Shown: positions 58,336-60,000 of the stretch, piece by piece
How the letters are laid out: every line of letters begins with the position of its first letter
Numbering within the stretch: the stretch's first letter is position 1
Assembly: GCA_903813345.2 (NCBI GenBank)
Contig: CAIIXF020000010.1
Coordinates: 11,154,349-11,214,348, forward strand
Length of the DNA stretch: 60,000 nucleotides
Reading direction: 5' to 3'
DNA from: Owenia fusiformis
Taxonomy: Eukaryota; Annelida; Polychaeta; Sabellida; Oweniidae
Translations under genes and position numbers: made by a program
Notes under the pieces: model-generated
Database searches by the model: none
Told to the model about the DNA's origin: nothing
What the model saw: the letters and a program-made list of their open reading frames with translations, nothing else

Positions 58336-59943
58336 GTCAGTGATTTTATAAAACAGGGCTGCTGATTTCCACTATATTGGGCTTAAGATAGAGTCGTTCA
58401 AAAAGGATTTTCGAGAAAACCCCTTTTGTGTGTCAGAGAAAGGCCTCTCCAGCTTATGTTTTACAGACAATTCAAAAGTCTTGGCAATTCTACTACCTTT
58501 CTTGTGTACTGTTGTAGAACTTTTAAATATTGATCTTACCACTCCATTTTAGAGTGATGCAAATATTTTTTAGAAATGTGACTTTCCACCACTGTTTGTG
58601 ATTTTTTAATAGATACTTTATTACTTGTCATTGACATTTTAGATGTGGATTGTTTTTGTTGTTTTGTGTGTTTTTTGTTATTGTCTTAAATTTTTAGATG
58701 TGTTTTTGTGTTGTTGTTTTTGGTTAATTTTCACTGTTGTGTTAAATGTTTAAACTTTTGTACTCCATGCTAAATGGGAAATAAAGAAATATATATATGA
58801 GTTAGTTATTTTCAAAAGGTGGAGTGAAGTAATAGTACCTAGTTTGGTCAATAGAGGGAACATTAATCTGTCCCCGGGAGGATTTTCCCCGGGAATGTAA
58901 CTATACGCTTTGTACCTTCCAATCCCATCGTGCATGTCCTACTTTGAATATTTATAATTTCTGATTGGTGAATGTATACCTGGGAATACACCTAATTATT
59001 TTTTGCCTTTGTACAAATCTATATGAAAGAAAATGTAATCAAGCTGAGTAGTTTGTGCGGCTAGTTAGCTTATAACAATCGAAACAAATATAGACGCCAA
59101 TACTTGAGTTATGGATGAGTGGTCGGTTTGAAAACACACATTTTGTAAACATTTGTTATGTGAATATATAGGATAAGGATTGACAAACCATAAAACTGTA
59201 AAATTTAAAACGCTTGCTTGCTCTGCGTGGATAGTGAACTTTATAAATGAATTCACTGGACAGTCCAGCCGGTGAAATATTGTTCCCTGTCATGCAAATG
59301 ATGGATTTAACACGAGTTTGAGCTAGTTCATTCTGCCACTGTACGCCCGTCGGATATAACAATTTTACCAATACAGTCAAAAATCTCCTCCGTTTTTATT
59401 TGAATTGAGAGATCACATTCAAATTGGATTATTTCAACTTCTATTTGTATTCAATTATCCTATTTCTATTCCATGCTAAATGGGAAATAAAGAGATGTAA
59501 TAATGATAACTGAATATGATCATGGGCAGCTGGATGCCCATTATATAATGTTGAGTTAACCCAAGGATGAAGAGTTAATCAATTTGAAAATATAATATTT
59601 TACATATTGTACATTTTGAATGCATGTTGATATTAAACCATGGTTTCCGTGATGACCTTTCAATCGCGATTCGCGATCACCGTACTGTGTCAACTTGAAG
59701 TGTGTATTTTCCCCAGATACGAAGGCAAATGCAGGGTGTCCTTGCGGCAAACGTTCGTTCCAGTTTCTGCGATCTGCTGCCGATGTCACCTGTCGTATGA
59801 CAAACGACAAATGTGACTTAGGTTTAACATAGGATATTTTACAACTTAATGTGATTGTTTATAAATAGATTATCCTACACTTAGTGTACTAAATGTATAA
59901 TAACATTAAAAAATAAATTTGATATTTATTGGCAAAATGAATA
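58336..59943 (+). other. intron or flank downstream of the FAD exon
   Basis: No further exon recognised. The phrase CCATGCTAAATGGGAAATAA then AGA occurs twice, at about 58767-58790 and 59471-59494, possibly the 3' ends of two copies of one short retroelement. CCCCGGGAGGATTTTCCCCGGG near 58873-58894 is a small GC-rich hairpin. Confidence 0.4.
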
Positions 59944-60000
59944 TCCGGAGGATATCGTAACGATATACTCCGGGCGGAGGATATCGTGACGATATACTCC
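59942..60000. repeat. palindromic ~31-bp repeat array running off the window
   Basis: GGAGGATATCGTAACGATAT + ACTCC occurs at 59946-59970, then, after GGGC, GGAGGATATCGTGACGATAT + ACTCC to the end. Each unit is an inverted repeat centred on ATATCGT/ACGATAT. Two units are visible and the array probably continues. Confidence 0.85.

Noticed and set aside
59556-59810. Minus-strand frame reading RQVTSAADRRNWNERLPQGH
   Set aside because: It lacks an ATG at the proposed start and has no clear donor or acceptor. The first ~30 residues look protein-like, so a missed internal exon of a minus-strand gene remains possible, but support is too weak.

Overview
This is nuclear DNA of an animal, most likely a marine invertebrate; I cannot fix the phylum. 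The genes are split by GT-AG introns, the DNA is AT-rich, and it is full of short inverted-repeat transposons. There are no operons, Shine-Dalgarno sites or CRISPR arrays. Products were recognised by reading translations against remembered protein families. Exon joins were checked by reading frame, phase and splice consensus, not by transcripts.

Layout: (1) 3273-5909 on the minus strand is DET1, the substrate-receptor partner of the DDB1-COP1 ubiquitin ligase, in three coding exons. Its upstream side, about 6.0-10.5 kb, is crowded with MITE-type elements. (2) 18163-44675 on the plus strand is hnRNP K, with twelve coding exons, three KH domains and a glycine/arginine-rich linker. Intron 1 is 15.8 kb. 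The last intron carries microRNA mir-7 at 44311-44333, the same host gene and arrangement known in insects and vertebrates. Two alternative last exons lie on either side of mir-7. (3) An intronless membrane-anchored protein (25122-26510, minus) is nested inside hnRNP K intron 1. It looks like a GH130-type five-bladed beta-propeller glycan enzyme. The same intron holds a CCAAT-containing minisatellite of roughly 30 units, split by a 581-bp transposon flanked by TAA. (4) 47850-49863 is a 2-kb element with ~95-bp terminal inverted repeats that carries a small spliced, apparently frameshifted gene and a nested 140-bp hairpin MITE. (5) 50269-54668 on the plus strand is a secreted copper amine oxidase (AOC family) in three exons with all copper ligands. 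Its 3' end is followed by a nearly perfect 1170-bp tandem copy of the last-exon region. (6) 58195-58335 is the FAD-binding first coding exon of a DAO-type oxidoreductase whose remainder lies beyond the window. A decayed paralogous exon lies at 57491-57586.

The strongest points for a second look are the mir-7/alternative-polyadenylation arrangement in hnRNP K, the 2-kb gene-carrying inverted-repeat element, the fresh amine-oxidase tail duplication that starts inside a copper-ligand codon, and the nested GH130-like gene. Repeat structure is detailed because it explains much of the non-coding sequence: two hAT-like copies with clear 8-bp target duplications, two families with TA duplications, and several elements with TAA duplications.
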